Shown in pieces: positions 7,399 through 15,571 of a DNA stretch of 33,342 nucleotides (positions are counted from its first letter, which is position 1; every line of letters begins with the position of its first letter). This DNA comes from Verrucomicrobiota bacterium (lineage in GTDB: Bacteria > Verrucomicrobiota > Kiritimatiellia > CAJWTS01), in contig JAQBYD010000044.1 in NCBI GenBank assembly GCA_027623315.1, positions 1 through 33,342 of the forward strand, given 5' to 3'. The notes beneath the pieces were generated by a model. It was not told where the DNA came from, searched no databases, and saw nothing but the letters and a program-made list of their open reading frames with translations. The position numbers and the translations under genes are program-made.

Positions 7399-8163
7399 TC
7401 ACCCGTTAAGGATTCTCACCACCTCAGCATGCACACGCGGGCCCGCCGCGACGCATGAATTCGCGGTCACCGGATCGCCTCCATCCCATGCGGTGATGAT
7501 CCCTCCGGCGCCGCGCACGACCGGAATCAGTGGCAGCAGATCCCACGCGTTCATCACGGGATCGATCATGATGTCGGCCTTGCCCGCCGCCAACAAGAGG
7601 TATCCGTAACAGTCGCCCCAACCGCGAAACAGGGCCACCCGCTCGAGTAGCGCATCGAAACGCGGTTTGTCCTGGTGCTGTGCGATGTGCTTGATATCCG
7701 TCGTCAGAAGCGTGGCTTTCGCGAGATCGTCGGTCTCGCGCACGCGCACCGCCCGGCCGTTAAGCGTGGTCGTTTCGCCATCGCCCATGCAAAGCTGCTC
7801 CAGGAGTGGATTGTGGATGGCGCCGACGATGGGTTGCCCGTTGTGCAACAGGGCGATCAGCGTTCCGAACAGGGGGCAGTCGCCGGCAAAGGAAATCGTT
7901 CCGTCAATCGGATCGAGGATCCAGGAGAACTCGCTGCCGGTACTCTTTTCGTCGAACTCCTCGCCGATAATTCCGTGATCCGGATACGTCTTTTCGATCA
8001 GTTCACGCATGCGCAGCTCGGCCTCGCGGTCCGCCACCGTCACGATCGACTCGTCGGCCTTCAGCTCGATCGTCAGATCCGGATTGGCGAAATAGGGACG
8101 GATGATCTTGCCGCTTTCCTCGGCAAGCGTCCGGATAAAAGCCTCGTAAGGTGCCAGGTTCAT
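7399..8163 (-). CDS. hisN: Histidinol-phosphatase, inositol monophosphatase family
   Basis: This is a metal-dependent phosphatase of the IMPase fold, 254 residues. Metal-site motifs: GEE (67-69), WILDPIDGT (81-89) and the C-terminal WDLLPLIPVVRGAGGIIT (207-224) with D208. The stretch after DPIDGT (ISFAGDCPLFGTLIAL) resembles the HisN subgroup, which removes phosphate from L-histidinol phosphate in histidine synthesis, rather than true inositol or CysQ phosphatases. Substrate choice in this family is hard to read from sequence, so the general call is safe and the HisN call moderate. No Shine-Dalgarno precedes the ATG, and a good promoter sits right against it (8171-8199). It stands alone and is not next to other his genes. 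Confidence 0.82.
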   Translation of the reverse strand: MNLAPYEAFIRTLAEESGKIIRPYFANPDLTIELKADESIVTVADREAELRMRELIEKTYPDHGIIGEEFDEKSTGSEFSWILDPIDGTISFAGDCPLFGTLIALLHNGQPIVGAIHNPLLEQLCMGDGETTTLNGRAVRVRETDDLAKATLLTTDIKHIAQHQDKPRFDALLERVALFRGWGDCYGYLLLAAGKADIMIDPVMNAWDLLPLIPVVRGAGGIITAWDGGDPVTANSCVAAGPRVHAEVVRILNG

Positions 8164-8170
8164 CGGAAAG

Positions 8171-8199
8171 GTTATAGCTCACGGCGCCGCACGATTCAA
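8171..8199 (-). promoter_or_regulatory. Promoter of hisN, placed for a leaderless transcript
   Basis: On the minus strand, TTGAAT (8194-8199) and TATAAC (8171-8176) are separated by exactly 17 bp. The -10 box ends 7 bases before the ATG at 8163, so transcription should begin at or next to the A of the start codon. The intervening bases show no ribosome-binding sequence, which fits leaderless translation. Confidence 0.55.
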
Positions 8200-8306
8200 C
8201 TTGAGAGCGGGCTCATGCACGACGGCGTCTCCAATTTGTATTGCGCGCCCGAGGCGGTCCCCCTATCTTGATTCCCCGTTCGACTATCCGCTGGGCCCGT
8301 CAGGAC

Positions 8307-9164
8307 ATGTCTGTACCATTCAAAGTTGATTTATCAGGGAAAGTAGCCGCTGTGACCGGCGGTAGCGGTATGCTGTGCAGTCGCATGGCCGTGGCGCTCG
8401 CCGAGTGTGGTGCGCGCGTAGCGGTGCTCAGCCGTCGACAGGAAGCCGTTGATGCCGTGGCCGGGGAGATTCGCGATGCCGGCGGAGAAGCCGTGGGCAT
8501 CTCTTGTGATGTGCTGGACCGTGAGAGCATTACGGCGGCGAACCGGACGATCGAGGAGACCTACGGGCCCATCGACATCCTTATTAACGGAGCTGGCGGC
8601 AATCACCCCAAGGGCACGGCGTCGGTGGAACGACTCCGCGTCGACGATCTGAAAAGCGACGATCCGGACCTGCGCACATTCTTCGAACTGGATCCGGCGG
8701 GGGTCAGCTTCGTCTTCGATCTCAATTTCATGGGGACGCTTTTACCGACGCAGATTTTCGCGCGATCGATGGCTGAGCGAGAGTCCGGAACCATCTTGAA
8801 CATCTCGTCGATGGCCGCATTTCTGCCCCTGACCAAGGTCGCGGCGTACAGCGCAGCCAAGGCCGCGATCGACAATTTCACACGCTGGTTGGCTGTCCAC
8901 ATGTCCCCCGTGGGTGTGCGCGTCAACGCTATCGCGCCCGGTTTCTACCTGACGGAGCAGAACCGCACGTTACTTACGCAGGAGGACGGTAGCCTCACGC
9001 CGCGCGGTGAGACGATCGTGTCGCAGACCCCGGCCGGACGCTTCGGCCAACCGCACGAACTCATCGGAACCTTGTTGTGGCTTGTCGATGACAAGGCCTC
9101 CAGCTTCGTTACCGGGATCGTCGTGCCCGTCGACGGCGGCTTCTCCGCCTTTAGCGGGGTCTAG
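8307..9164 (+). CDS. SDR oxidoreductase, D-fructuronate (D-mannonate) reductase-like
   Basis: This 285-residue short-chain dehydrogenase has the cofactor loop TGGSGMLCSR (17-26), NGAG (94-97), a serine in the NISSMAAF segment (about 167) and the catalytic YSAAK (181-185). The insert around FFELDPAGVSFVFDLNFMGTLL (about 125-146) and the ending VTGIVVPVDGGFSAFSGV are characteristic of the SDR-type D-mannonate oxidoreductases (B. subtilis YjmF/UxuB-like), which interconvert D-fructuronate and D-mannonate with NAD(P)H in glucuronate catabolism. The ATG at 8307 gives the normal N-terminus. A longer in-frame reading from 8241 adds only unrelated residues. gnd follows 34 bases later and would also serve sugar-acid metabolism. 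Exact substrate is inferred from family resemblance. Confidence 0.82.
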   Translation: MSVPFKVDLSGKVAAVTGGSGMLCSRMAVALAECGARVAVLSRRQEAVDAVAGEIRDAGGEAVGISCDVLDRESITAANRTIEETYGPIDILINGAGGNHPKGTASVERLRVDDLKSDDPDLRTFFELDPAGVSFVFDLNFMGTLLPTQIFARSMAERESGTILNISSMAAFLPLTKVAAYSAAKAAIDNFTRWLAVHMSPVGVRVNAIAPGFYLTEQNRTLLTQEDGSLTPRGETIVSQTPAGRFGQPHELIGTLLWLVDDKASSFVTGIVVPVDGGFSAFSGV

Positions 9165-9198
9165 AACCTGAACACGGACACTGGAGTTCTCTAGTATC

Positions 9199-10650
9199 AT
9201 GAGCAACGCAGATATCGGCGTCATCGGACTTGCCGTAATGGGCGAGAATCTTATCCTGAATATGGAGAGCAAGGGCTTCACGGTGGCTTGCTACAACCGC
9301 ACCACGAGCAAAATCGATGCGTTTGTCGAGGGCAGGGCGAGTGAAAAGAATATCATCGGCTGCTACTCCACGGAAGCACTGGTCTCGAGCCTCGCGTCTC
9401 CGCGCAAAGTGATGTTGATGGTGCAGGCCGGTCGCGCCGTCGATGCGGTGATCGAACAACTCCTGCCACTGCTTGAACCTGGCGACATCATCATCGACGG
9501 CGGCAACTCGCATTTTCCCGATACCGTGCGGCGTGCGGAGATGATCGAAGGCAAGGGGATGCTCTTCGTCGGCACCGGCGTCTCCGGCGGTGAGGAGGGC
9601 GCCTTGATTGGCCCGTCGATCATGCCCGGCGGCTCGCCCGCTGCCTGGGAACATGTGAAGCCGATCTTCCAGAAGATCTGCGCGCATACGGACGAGGGCG
9701 AGCCGTGTTGCGACTGGGTCGGCGAGAGTGGCGCGGGCCACTTCGTGAAGATGGTGCACAACGGCATCGAGTATGGGGATATGCAGATGATCTGCGAAGC
9801 CTACCACTTCATGAAAGACGTGCTGCGAATGTCGAACGACGAGATGAGCGCGGTTTTCGCGGGCTGGAACGACGGGGACCTGGACTCCTACCTGATCGAG
9901 ATCACACGCGATATCCTGGCCTACCGCGATGAAGACGGCGAGGCCGTCGTGGACAAGATTCTCGATGCGGCAGGTCAGAAAGGTACCGGCAAGTGGACCG
10001 CGATTGAGGCGCTGACGCTCGGGCAACCGCTGACGTTGATCGGCGAGGCCGTCTTCGCGCGCTGCCTGTCGGCCCTCAAAGAAGAGCGCGTCGTCGCCTC
10101 GAAGATTCTCGACGGCCCCGAGGTAGCGTTTGAGGGTAGTCGTACGGACGTGGTCGAGGATCTGCGGCAGGCCTTGTATGCCTCTAAGATTGTCTCCTAC
10201 GCGCAAGGCTATGAACTCATGCGCGCCGCCGCCGAGGAGTACTCGTGGAATCTCAATTATGGCGGCGTCGCACTGATGTGGCGGGGCGGATGCATCATCC
10301 GATCCGCCTTCCTGGGAAAGATCAAGGAGGCCTACGACAAGAATCCCGACCTCCAGAATCTGCTTCTGGACTCTTTCTTCGAAGAAGCGGTCGAGGCGGC
10401 CCAGGGCGGGTGGCGACGCATCGCGGCGGCGGCGGTGGCGATGGGCATTCCCATGCCGGCGACGACGGCGGCATTGTCCTACTTCGACGGGTACCGGCAG
10501 GAACGTCTTCCGGCGAATCTTCTGCAGGCACAGCGCGACTACTTCGGCGCCCATACCTACGAGCGGATCGATAAGCCCCGCGGCGAGTTCTTCCATACCA
10601 ACTGGACGGGCCGCGGCGGCACCACGTCCGCGTCAACGTACGACGTCTGA
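9199..10650 (+). CDS. gnd: 6-phosphogluconate dehydrogenase, decarboxylating
   Basis: Gnd oxidatively decarboxylates 6-phosphogluconate to ribulose 5-phosphate in the pentose phosphate pathway, producing NADPH. The 483 residues match the long (dimeric) form. Seen: the N-terminal nucleotide-binding GLAVMGENL (10-18), IIDGGNSHFPDT (about 97-108), the substrate loop GTGVSGGEEGALIGPSIMPG (about 125-144), the catalytic-lysine region GAGHFVKMVHNGIEYGDMQ (about 178-196), QKGTGKWT (about 259-266) and the C-terminal RDYFGAHTYERID region that covers the partner subunit. The start at 9199 has GGAG at 9183-9186, a somewhat long spacing. It probably shares a transcript with the upstream SDR gene. Confidence 0.96.
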   Translation: MSNADIGVIGLAVMGENLILNMESKGFTVACYNRTTSKIDAFVEGRASEKNIIGCYSTEALVSSLASPRKVMLMVQAGRAVDAVIEQLLPLLEPGDIIIDGGNSHFPDTVRRAEMIEGKGMLFVGTGVSGGEEGALIGPSIMPGGSPAAWEHVKPIFQKICAHTDEGEPCCDWVGESGAGHFVKMVHNGIEYGDMQMICEAYHFMKDVLRMSNDEMSAVFAGWNDGDLDSYLIEITRDILAYRDEDGEAVVDKILDAAGQKGTGKWTAIEALTLGQPLTLIGEAVFARCLSALKEERVVASKILDGPEVAFEGSRTDVVEDLRQALYASKIVSYAQGYELMRAAAEEYSWNLNYGGVALMWRGGCIIRSAFLGKIKEAYDKNPDLQNLLLDSFFEEAVEAAQGGWRRIAAAAVAMGIPMPATTAALSYFDGYRQERLPANLLQAQRDYFGAHTYERIDKPRGEFFHTNWTGRGGTTSASTYDV

Positions 10651-10720
10651 TCGGGGCCGGCACGTCGCGTCGCGCTTTTTCCGTGCGTTCTAATGCGGCT
10701 TCGCTAAAGTCCGTAGCACG

Positions 10721-11230
10721 ATGCAGATGAACGGAAAGGGTGGCGTATTTGGACTCTCAGGGATGCACATGTGCCTCGGCGCATTGGTGGGCGCGTTGAT
10801 CGGAATCGGCGGCTATACATTTCGGTACGCCGAAGGCCTTTCTTATTTTAGCACCGACCCGAAGGCATGCGTGAATTGCCACATCATGCAGGCGCAATAC
10901 GATTCATGGCAGAAAGCCAGTCATCACGCCGTGGCGGGCTGCGTGGATTGTCATCTGCCGCACGATTTCGCGCGCAAGTACCTCGCCAAGGCATCCAACG
11001 GTTACCGCCACTCCAAGGCGTTCACGTTTCAGGATTTCCATGAGCCGATCATGATCACACCGGGCAACCGGCGCCTCCTCGAGGAGAACTGCAGGAGTTG
11101 CCACAACGGAGTCGTCCACACGCTGCTGAATCCCGATGCAACTGGCGTCGAGGGAATGAGTTGTGTGCGCTGTCATGAGGCCGTGGGACATGGAGAACGC
11201 ACAGGCCTGGGTGGGCCTGAATCGTTTTAG
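10721..11230 (+). CDS. nrfH: Cytochrome c nitrite reductase small subunit NrfH
   Basis: NrfH is a membrane-anchored tetraheme cytochrome that takes electrons from menaquinol and passes them to NrfA. The 169 residues have one N-terminal membrane segment (about 13-32) and four CxxCH heme motifs: 50-54 (CVNCH, followed by IM, fitting the Met ligand of heme 1), 74-78, 124-128 and 148-152. Size and heme spacing fit the NapC/NirT-type NrfH family. It is followed at once by nrfA with its own AAGGAG site, the standard nrfHA pair. It may start at 10721 or at the second Met (10727); neither has a strong ribosome site. Confidence 0.93.
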   Translation: MQMNGKGGVFGLSGMHMCLGALVGALIGIGGYTFRYAEGLSYFSTDPKACVNCHIMQAQYDSWQKASHHAVAGCVDCHLPHDFARKYLAKASNGYRHSKAFTFQDFHEPIMITPGNRRLLEENCRSCHNGVVHTLLNPDATGVEGMSCVRCHEAVGHGERTGLGGPESF

Positions 11231-11250
11231 ATCATTGAAAGGAGACCGTG

Positions 11251-12704
11251 ATGAAGTACACGCAACCAAGACGAGGCAGTGCAGGGCCGTTCATTCTGGT
11301 TATAATTCTCGTAGCGATCGTGACGGCGTTGGTCACAGCGTTGCTCGTCAACATCTTCGAGCGTAAGGCCGAGCGCGCCACCCCTATGTTCAGTTGGTGG
11401 AGGTTGGGGAGGACGATACGGATCCTGAAAAGTGGGCTGTGAATTGGCCCAAGCAGCACGATTCGTATCAGCGCACGGCGGTCGCGACGCGGACCCGATT
11501 CGGAGGACACGGTGGCAGTGAGGCGTTGCCCGATCAGAAGATCGAGCGCGACCCGTGGCTGAAACGCATGTTCCTTGGCTATGCCTTCTCTATCGATTAC
11601 CGCGACCGGCGCGGCCACGCCTTCATGCTCTCGGACCAGGAGCAGACCCAGCGCCACACCAAGCCGCAGTCGGGGTCCTGCTTGCACTGTCACGCGTCCA
11701 TCATGCCTCTCTATCGTGAATTAGGTGATGGGGATGCCATGCGGGGATTTGAGAAGTCCTTCACTTACTCGTACCAGGATCTCAACGCCATGCTGCACGA
11801 GATGGGTCATGGACACCCGGTCTCCTGCGTCGACTGCCACGCGCCCGGGACGATGGAGCTACGCGTGACCCGTCCGGGGTTCATCAACGGAATCCAGGCC
11901 CTCGCGCAGTCGGACGCTCCGACGCCCCATCTTCCGTCCGTCGAGCGGTGGCGCAGCGGGGGCCGCAAAGCTCCCTATGACCCCAACGTCGAAGCCACGC
12001 GCACGGAGATGCGTTCGTTCGTGTGTGGGCAGTGCCACGTCGAGTACTACTGCGCCGACAAGATGCCCCTCACCTTCCCCTGGGGCAACGGGCTGCGCGT
12101 CCAAGACACGGAGAAGTTCTGGAATGAGCTCACCTTCGACGACGGATCCCGGTTCTACGACTACAAACACAAGGAAAGCGGGGCCGAAATTCTCAAGGCG
12201 CAGCACCCGGAGTTCGAGCTCTGGAGCCAGGGCATTCACGCGCGCAGTGGCGTGTCCTGCGCCGACTGCCACATGCCCTACATGCGTGACGGCGCGACCA
12301 AGGTTTCAGATCACTGGGTGCGCAGTCCGCTGCTCAACGTGAATCGTGCCTGTCAGACGTGCCACCACTTTTCCGAAACGGAGATCCTGGCGCGCGTGGA
12401 CGGGATTCAGCAGAAGAATCATGACTTGCTGCAGCGCGCAGGCAAAGCACTGATGGATCAGCTCGACGCGATCAAGGCGGCTAAAGAGCGAGGTGCAAGC
12501 GCAGCGGATCTCGAGGCATCACTGGAGTTGCAGCGCAAAGCGCAGTGGCGCCTGGATTTCATCGCCGCGGAGAACTCGATGGGTTTCCATGCTCCACAGG
12601 AAGCTGCGCGCGTGCTTGCCGAGGCCACGGACTATGCTCGCCAGGGGCAGGTCGCCGCGTTGGAGTGGTTAGCCACGATGACCGGGGACACGGCTGCGCC
12701 GTGA
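11251..12704 (+). CDS. nrfA: Cytochrome c nitrite reductase NrfA, frameshifted near the N-terminus
   Basis: NrfA is the pentaheme enzyme that reduces nitrite to ammonium in the periplasm. The true start is ATG 11251 behind AAGGAGA (11237-11243). It begins a signal/anchor segment ([20 protein letters not shown]) that ends in frame 1 at [11 protein letters not shown]. The rest ([19 protein letters not shown] onward) is in another frame starting at 11391, so one base is missing after 11390. With it restored the protein is about 484 residues. Five heme motifs follow: CLHCH, CVDCH, CGQCH (in [10 protein letters not shown], with the active-site Tyr), CADCH and CQTCH. The first has His, whereas the catalytic heme of classical NrfA has CxxCK. 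The [16 protein letters not shown] segment supplies the usual active-site His. The break may be a sequence error. Confidence 0.88.
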
Positions 12705-12723
12705 CGGCCATGGAGCGTCTCGC

Positions 12724-13926
12724 ATGAATCGATATCGAGAAGATACGCCCTACACATTCCGGCCTCCGAAGTACTCTCCATTCTGGGCAGCATTGATCTG
12801 CTATTTTAATGATGTCTACTGGCTCAAACGCGTCAATAAGATCACGGAGATTCGAGTTGCCGGCGGCGGCGAGGAACTCGTGGCCCGCTATCGCAAGGGC
12901 GACGCTCTGCTTGTGACCCCGAATCACTCCGACCATGCAGATCCGCATGTCCTGATGCACTTGAGTCGCCGCTACCATGTTCCGCTGCACTTCATGGCCG
13001 CTCGAGAGACGTTCGAGAAGTCAGGCGGACTCGAAGGGGTCGTCATGCAGCGCGCGGGCTGTTTCTCGATCGACCGTGAAGGATCCGATCTCAGGGCGAT
13101 CAAGGAGGCAATCCGGTTGTTGACCGACGCGCGTTATCCGCTGGTGATGTTTCCGGAGGGAGAGATCTATCACGTCAATCGCCAGCTCACGCCGTTGAAT
13201 CAAGGTGCCGCCACCCTGGCCCTGCGCGCCGCCAAGAAGGTTCTGAAGGATGGCGGAGATCGCAAGGCGTACATTGTTCCGACCGCCATGCGCTACCGTT
13301 ACATCGACGACATTTCCGCGACGTTCGAGTCGCGCATGACTCGCCTGGAGCGACGCATCCAATGGGCCCCGCAGTCCCATCTCGATATCGTGGCGCGAAT
13401 CTACAAGTTTGGAGAGGCATTGTTGACCCTCAAGGAGATCGAGTTCCTGGGGTCGCCGCAGACGGGCGACCTCTCTGAGCGGTTGCAACAGTTCAGGGAA
13501 ACGCTGATCGCCGCCGAAGAGGAGCGGTATTTTCAAGGCGTCTCAGGGGAAGATCATCCGGGCCGCGTTCGGCGCCTGCGCGGCAAGATCCGAACCGTTC
13601 TGCTCTCAAAGGAATCGCCCACACAGGATGTCATCGATGATTGCTACCGCAGTCTCGACCGCGTGTATGTCGCGCTGCAGTCCTATAGCTACCCATCCAG
13701 GTACCTGCGCGGCGACTCGGAGCCGGGCCGCCTCGCCGAGACGATTCATAAATTCGAAGAGGATGTCCTCGAAGAGAACGAAATCAAGGGCCGCCGCCGT
13801 GCCGAGGTAACCTTCTGCAATCCGATCGATCTGTCGGACTATGCGGCCGACGGCGCCAAAAGCGCCGTCGGCGAGGTAACCGAGCGAATCCAGCAGGCCA
13901 TCCAGGACGTCCTGGACGTTTCGTGA
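12724..13926 (+). CDS. PlsC-type 1-acyl-glycerol-3-phosphate acyltransferase-like protein
   Basis: The 400-residue cytoplasmic or membrane-associated acyltransferase has the family HX4D motif at H68-D73 (NHSDHADP) and the substrate motif FPEGE (143-147). The N-terminal half therefore fits transfer of acyl groups to a lysophospholipid or related acceptor. There is no clear membrane helix. The C-terminal half, from about residue 210, is a long, charged, helical region not seen in short PlsC proteins, so the acceptor may be unusual. GGAG lies 9 bases or so before the ATG. The gene follows nrfA by 19 bases, but a functional link is not evident. Confidence 0.8.
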   Translation: MNRYREDTPYTFRPPKYSPFWAALICYFNDVYWLKRVNKITEIRVAGGGEELVARYRKGDALLVTPNHSDHADPHVLMHLSRRYHVPLHFMAARETFEKSGGLEGVVMQRAGCFSIDREGSDLRAIKEAIRLLTDARYPLVMFPEGEIYHVNRQLTPLNQGAATLALRAAKKVLKDGGDRKAYIVPTAMRYRYIDDISATFESRMTRLERRIQWAPQSHLDIVARIYKFGEALLTLKEIEFLGSPQTGDLSERLQQFRETLIAAEEERYFQGVSGEDHPGRVRRLRGKIRTVLLSKESPTQDVIDDCYRSLDRVYVALQSYSYPSRYLRGDSEPGRLAETIHKFEEDVLEENEIKGRRRAEVTFCNPIDLSDYAADGAKSAVGEVTERIQQAIQDVLDVS

Positions 13927-14062
13927 CGCGGCAATCGCGGCTCCGTAATCCCTCGCCTGGTCCCCGCCAGGGATCGAATCCGCCGCACATTCCGGTCATT
14001 TCCATCAGTTCGAGCGGTCCCAGGCATCTGTTTCGGACTTTCTTAAAAACGGCTTGCATCTC

Positions 14063-14084
14063 GATAGGTAATATATTAACTATC
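14063..14084. promoter_or_regulatory. 22-bp near-perfect palindrome upstream of marR (candidate operator)
   Basis: The outer half-sites GATAG (14063-14067) and CTATC (14080-14084) flank the inner palindrome TAATATATTA (14069-14078). Ten of eleven base pairs match; only 14068/14079 fails. It lies 17 bases before the first possible marR start, in an AT-rich patch that stands out from the GC-rich surroundings. MarR-family proteins commonly bind such palindromes and repress their own operon, so autoregulation is a reasonable inference. Confidence 0.55.
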
Positions 14085-14101
14085 TATACATAAGCAAATA
14101 G

Positions 14102-14641
14102 ATGGCCCTCTCCCGCAGGTCAGGGCTTGACGAGATCGTTTCTTTGAGGTCGAAGATGAAGCAGTTGGAAGAGAGGTTGGAACTGATCGCGGAGATCACC
14201 GAGCCGGGTCATCGCGAAGTGTTGACGATTATGCATGCGTCCCGTGCACTGAGCGGCGCGGCGAGTCGACTGTTGCGGGAACATGACCTGACCGAAGCCC
14301 AGTTCAACGTTCTGATGCTGCTCAAGCACCAGTCGCAGGACGGCATGACGCAGGTGGGCCTCAGCGACCGCATGTTTGTGAACCGCGCCAACATGACGGG
14401 CCTGATCGATCGCATGGAACGTGACGGTTTGGTGCGACGCCGGCCGCGTCCGGGGGATCGGCGTGTTCACGTCGTCGGTCTGACCGCAGGCGGTCAGCGC
14501 CGCGTAGACGCGGCCGAGGTCGACTACTTCAAAGAGATCAGCCGGATTACGCGCCGCCTGTCGGCGAGAGACGCAGCCGCTTTGACGCGATCTCTGCTGG
14601 GGATGTGCGACGCGATCGCCGATGGTAATCGCGGGACGTGA
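14102..14641 (+). CDS. MarR-family transcriptional regulator
   Basis: The 179-residue winged helix-turn-helix repressor has an N-terminal extension with a short helical segment (SKMKQLEERLELI) before the dimerisation helices. The DNA-binding part spans about 65-130: LTEAQFNVLMLL, the recognition region VNRANMTGLIDRME (93-106) and the wing RRPRPGDRRVHVVGLT (113-128). Starting at ATG 14102 leaves no ribosome site. The internal ATG at 14156 has GAGG six bases upstream and gives 161 residues of normal MarR size, so the start is uncertain. The hydrolase gene follows 14 bases later and the DUF2339 gene after that, so the regulator probably controls this run through the palindrome at 14063. Confidence 0.88.
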   Translation: MALSRRSGLDEIVSLRSKMKQLEERLELIAEITEPGHREVLTIMHASRALSGAASRLLREHDLTEAQFNVLMLLKHQSQDGMTQVGLSDRMFVNRANMTGLIDRMERDGLVRRRPRPGDRRVHVVGLTAGGQRRVDAAEVDYFKEISRITRRLSARDAAALTRSLLGMCDAIADGNRGT

Positions 14642-14655
14642 AAGGAGCGAGACGC

Positions 14656-15567
14656 ATGGCATACGCATTCATAGCGGTGATGGCGATTTGGTTGGGTGGC
14701 GACGCGATCTACTGGAAGGTGACAGACAACCGCTGGAAGCGTTGGGAGTCCGGCGTAGCGCGCGACGCTGAGGGCGTCCGAATCGGGTGTCGGGATTTCA
14801 CGATGGGTGACGGCGACGTGGCCCTGTTGATGATTCATGGATTCGCCGACTCTCCGGCCACGTTCCGCCGCATGGCGCCCCGCCTGGCGGCGGAGGGGTT
14901 CACCTGCCGCGCGATGCGGCTGCCCGGATTTGCCGAACCGATGGATCGATACCGACGCAGCACGCGCGAGCAATGGCGTGCGACGGTTCGTCGTGAACTC
15001 GAGACGTTGCGCGAATCGCACCGCCAGGTGTTTGTCGTTGCGCATTCATTGGGGGGAGCCATTGCGGCCGACGTACTCATGGATCAGCCGAATCTTGCCG
15101 ATGGTGTGGTCATGCTGGCGCCGTTGATTGGGGTATCCAATCGCCGCAGCCCGATCTTGCCGGCCGAAGCGTGGTATAGCTTTGTGGATCCGCTGCTTGC
15201 CTTCTCCAAGACGTTTCAGATGGCGTTCCCGGTACACTACGAGGATCAGGCGCTTGGCGACGAGGTCCTTCGCGACGAATTTGTACCGCGCAATATCTAC
15301 CGCGCGATGTTTCAAACCATGCGGCGTGTGCGTGGCGAGGCGCGACGATTTGGGCATCCCGTGCTCATGGTCCTGTCGAGCGACGACAAGATCGTCGATG
15401 CGGAGAAGGCGCAGACGTTTCTCGATGCATGCGGTTCGACCGATAAGCAGATGCGCTTCGCAGAACATGCGAAGCACGTCTTAACCCTGGATACCGGCTG
15501 GGAGGAGACTTCCAGCTGGATCAGTCACTTCGTGCATGAGCGATCGGTGATCGCGCCAGGAGGATGA
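14656..15567 (+). CDS. Alpha/beta hydrolase, membrane-anchored, esterase/lysophospholipase-like
   Basis: The 303-residue protein starts with a hydrophobic segment (AYAFIAVMAIWLGG), which may be a signal anchor. Fold motifs: oxyanion HGF (61-63), nucleophile elbow AHSLGGA with S131, the acid in SSDDKIVD (about D244) and H274 in EHAKHV. This is a complete catalytic triad. The layout resembles carboxylesterases and monoacylglycerol lipases; the substrate cannot be named. The ATG at 14656 was chosen because AAGGAG at 14642-14647 precedes it. An in-frame GTG at 14638 would overlap the marR stop. It is probably co-transcribed with marR and the DUF2339 gene. Confidence 0.82.
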   Translation: MAYAFIAVMAIWLGGDAIYWKVTDNRWKRWESGVARDAEGVRIGCRDFTMGDGDVALLMIHGFADSPATFRRMAPRLAAEGFTCRAMRLPGFAEPMDRYRRSTREQWRATVRRELETLRESHRQVFVVAHSLGGAIAADVLMDQPNLADGVVMLAPLIGVSNRRSPILPAEAWYSFVDPLLAFSKTFQMAFPVHYEDQALGDEVLRDEFVPRNIYRAMFQTMRRVRGEARRFGHPVLMVLSSDDKIVDAEKAQTFLDACGSTDKQMRFAEHAKHVLTLDTGWEETSSWISHFVHERSVIAPGG

Positions 15568-15571
15568 TAAG

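Noticed and set aside
9151-10596. Long minus-strand open frame antisense to gnd
   Set aside because: It lies over the fully recognisable gnd gene. GC-rich codon bias produces such long antisense frames, and its product resembles no family.
11248-11442. A separate small membrane protein gene before nrfA
   Set aside because: Its hydrophobic segment is the expected NrfA signal anchor and the enzyme resumes one base out of frame, so it is one gene with a frameshift.
13955-14000. tRNA fragment suggested by GGGATCGAATCC
   Set aside because: Only the T-loop-like word is present; neighbouring bases do not pair into a T-stem or acceptor stem.
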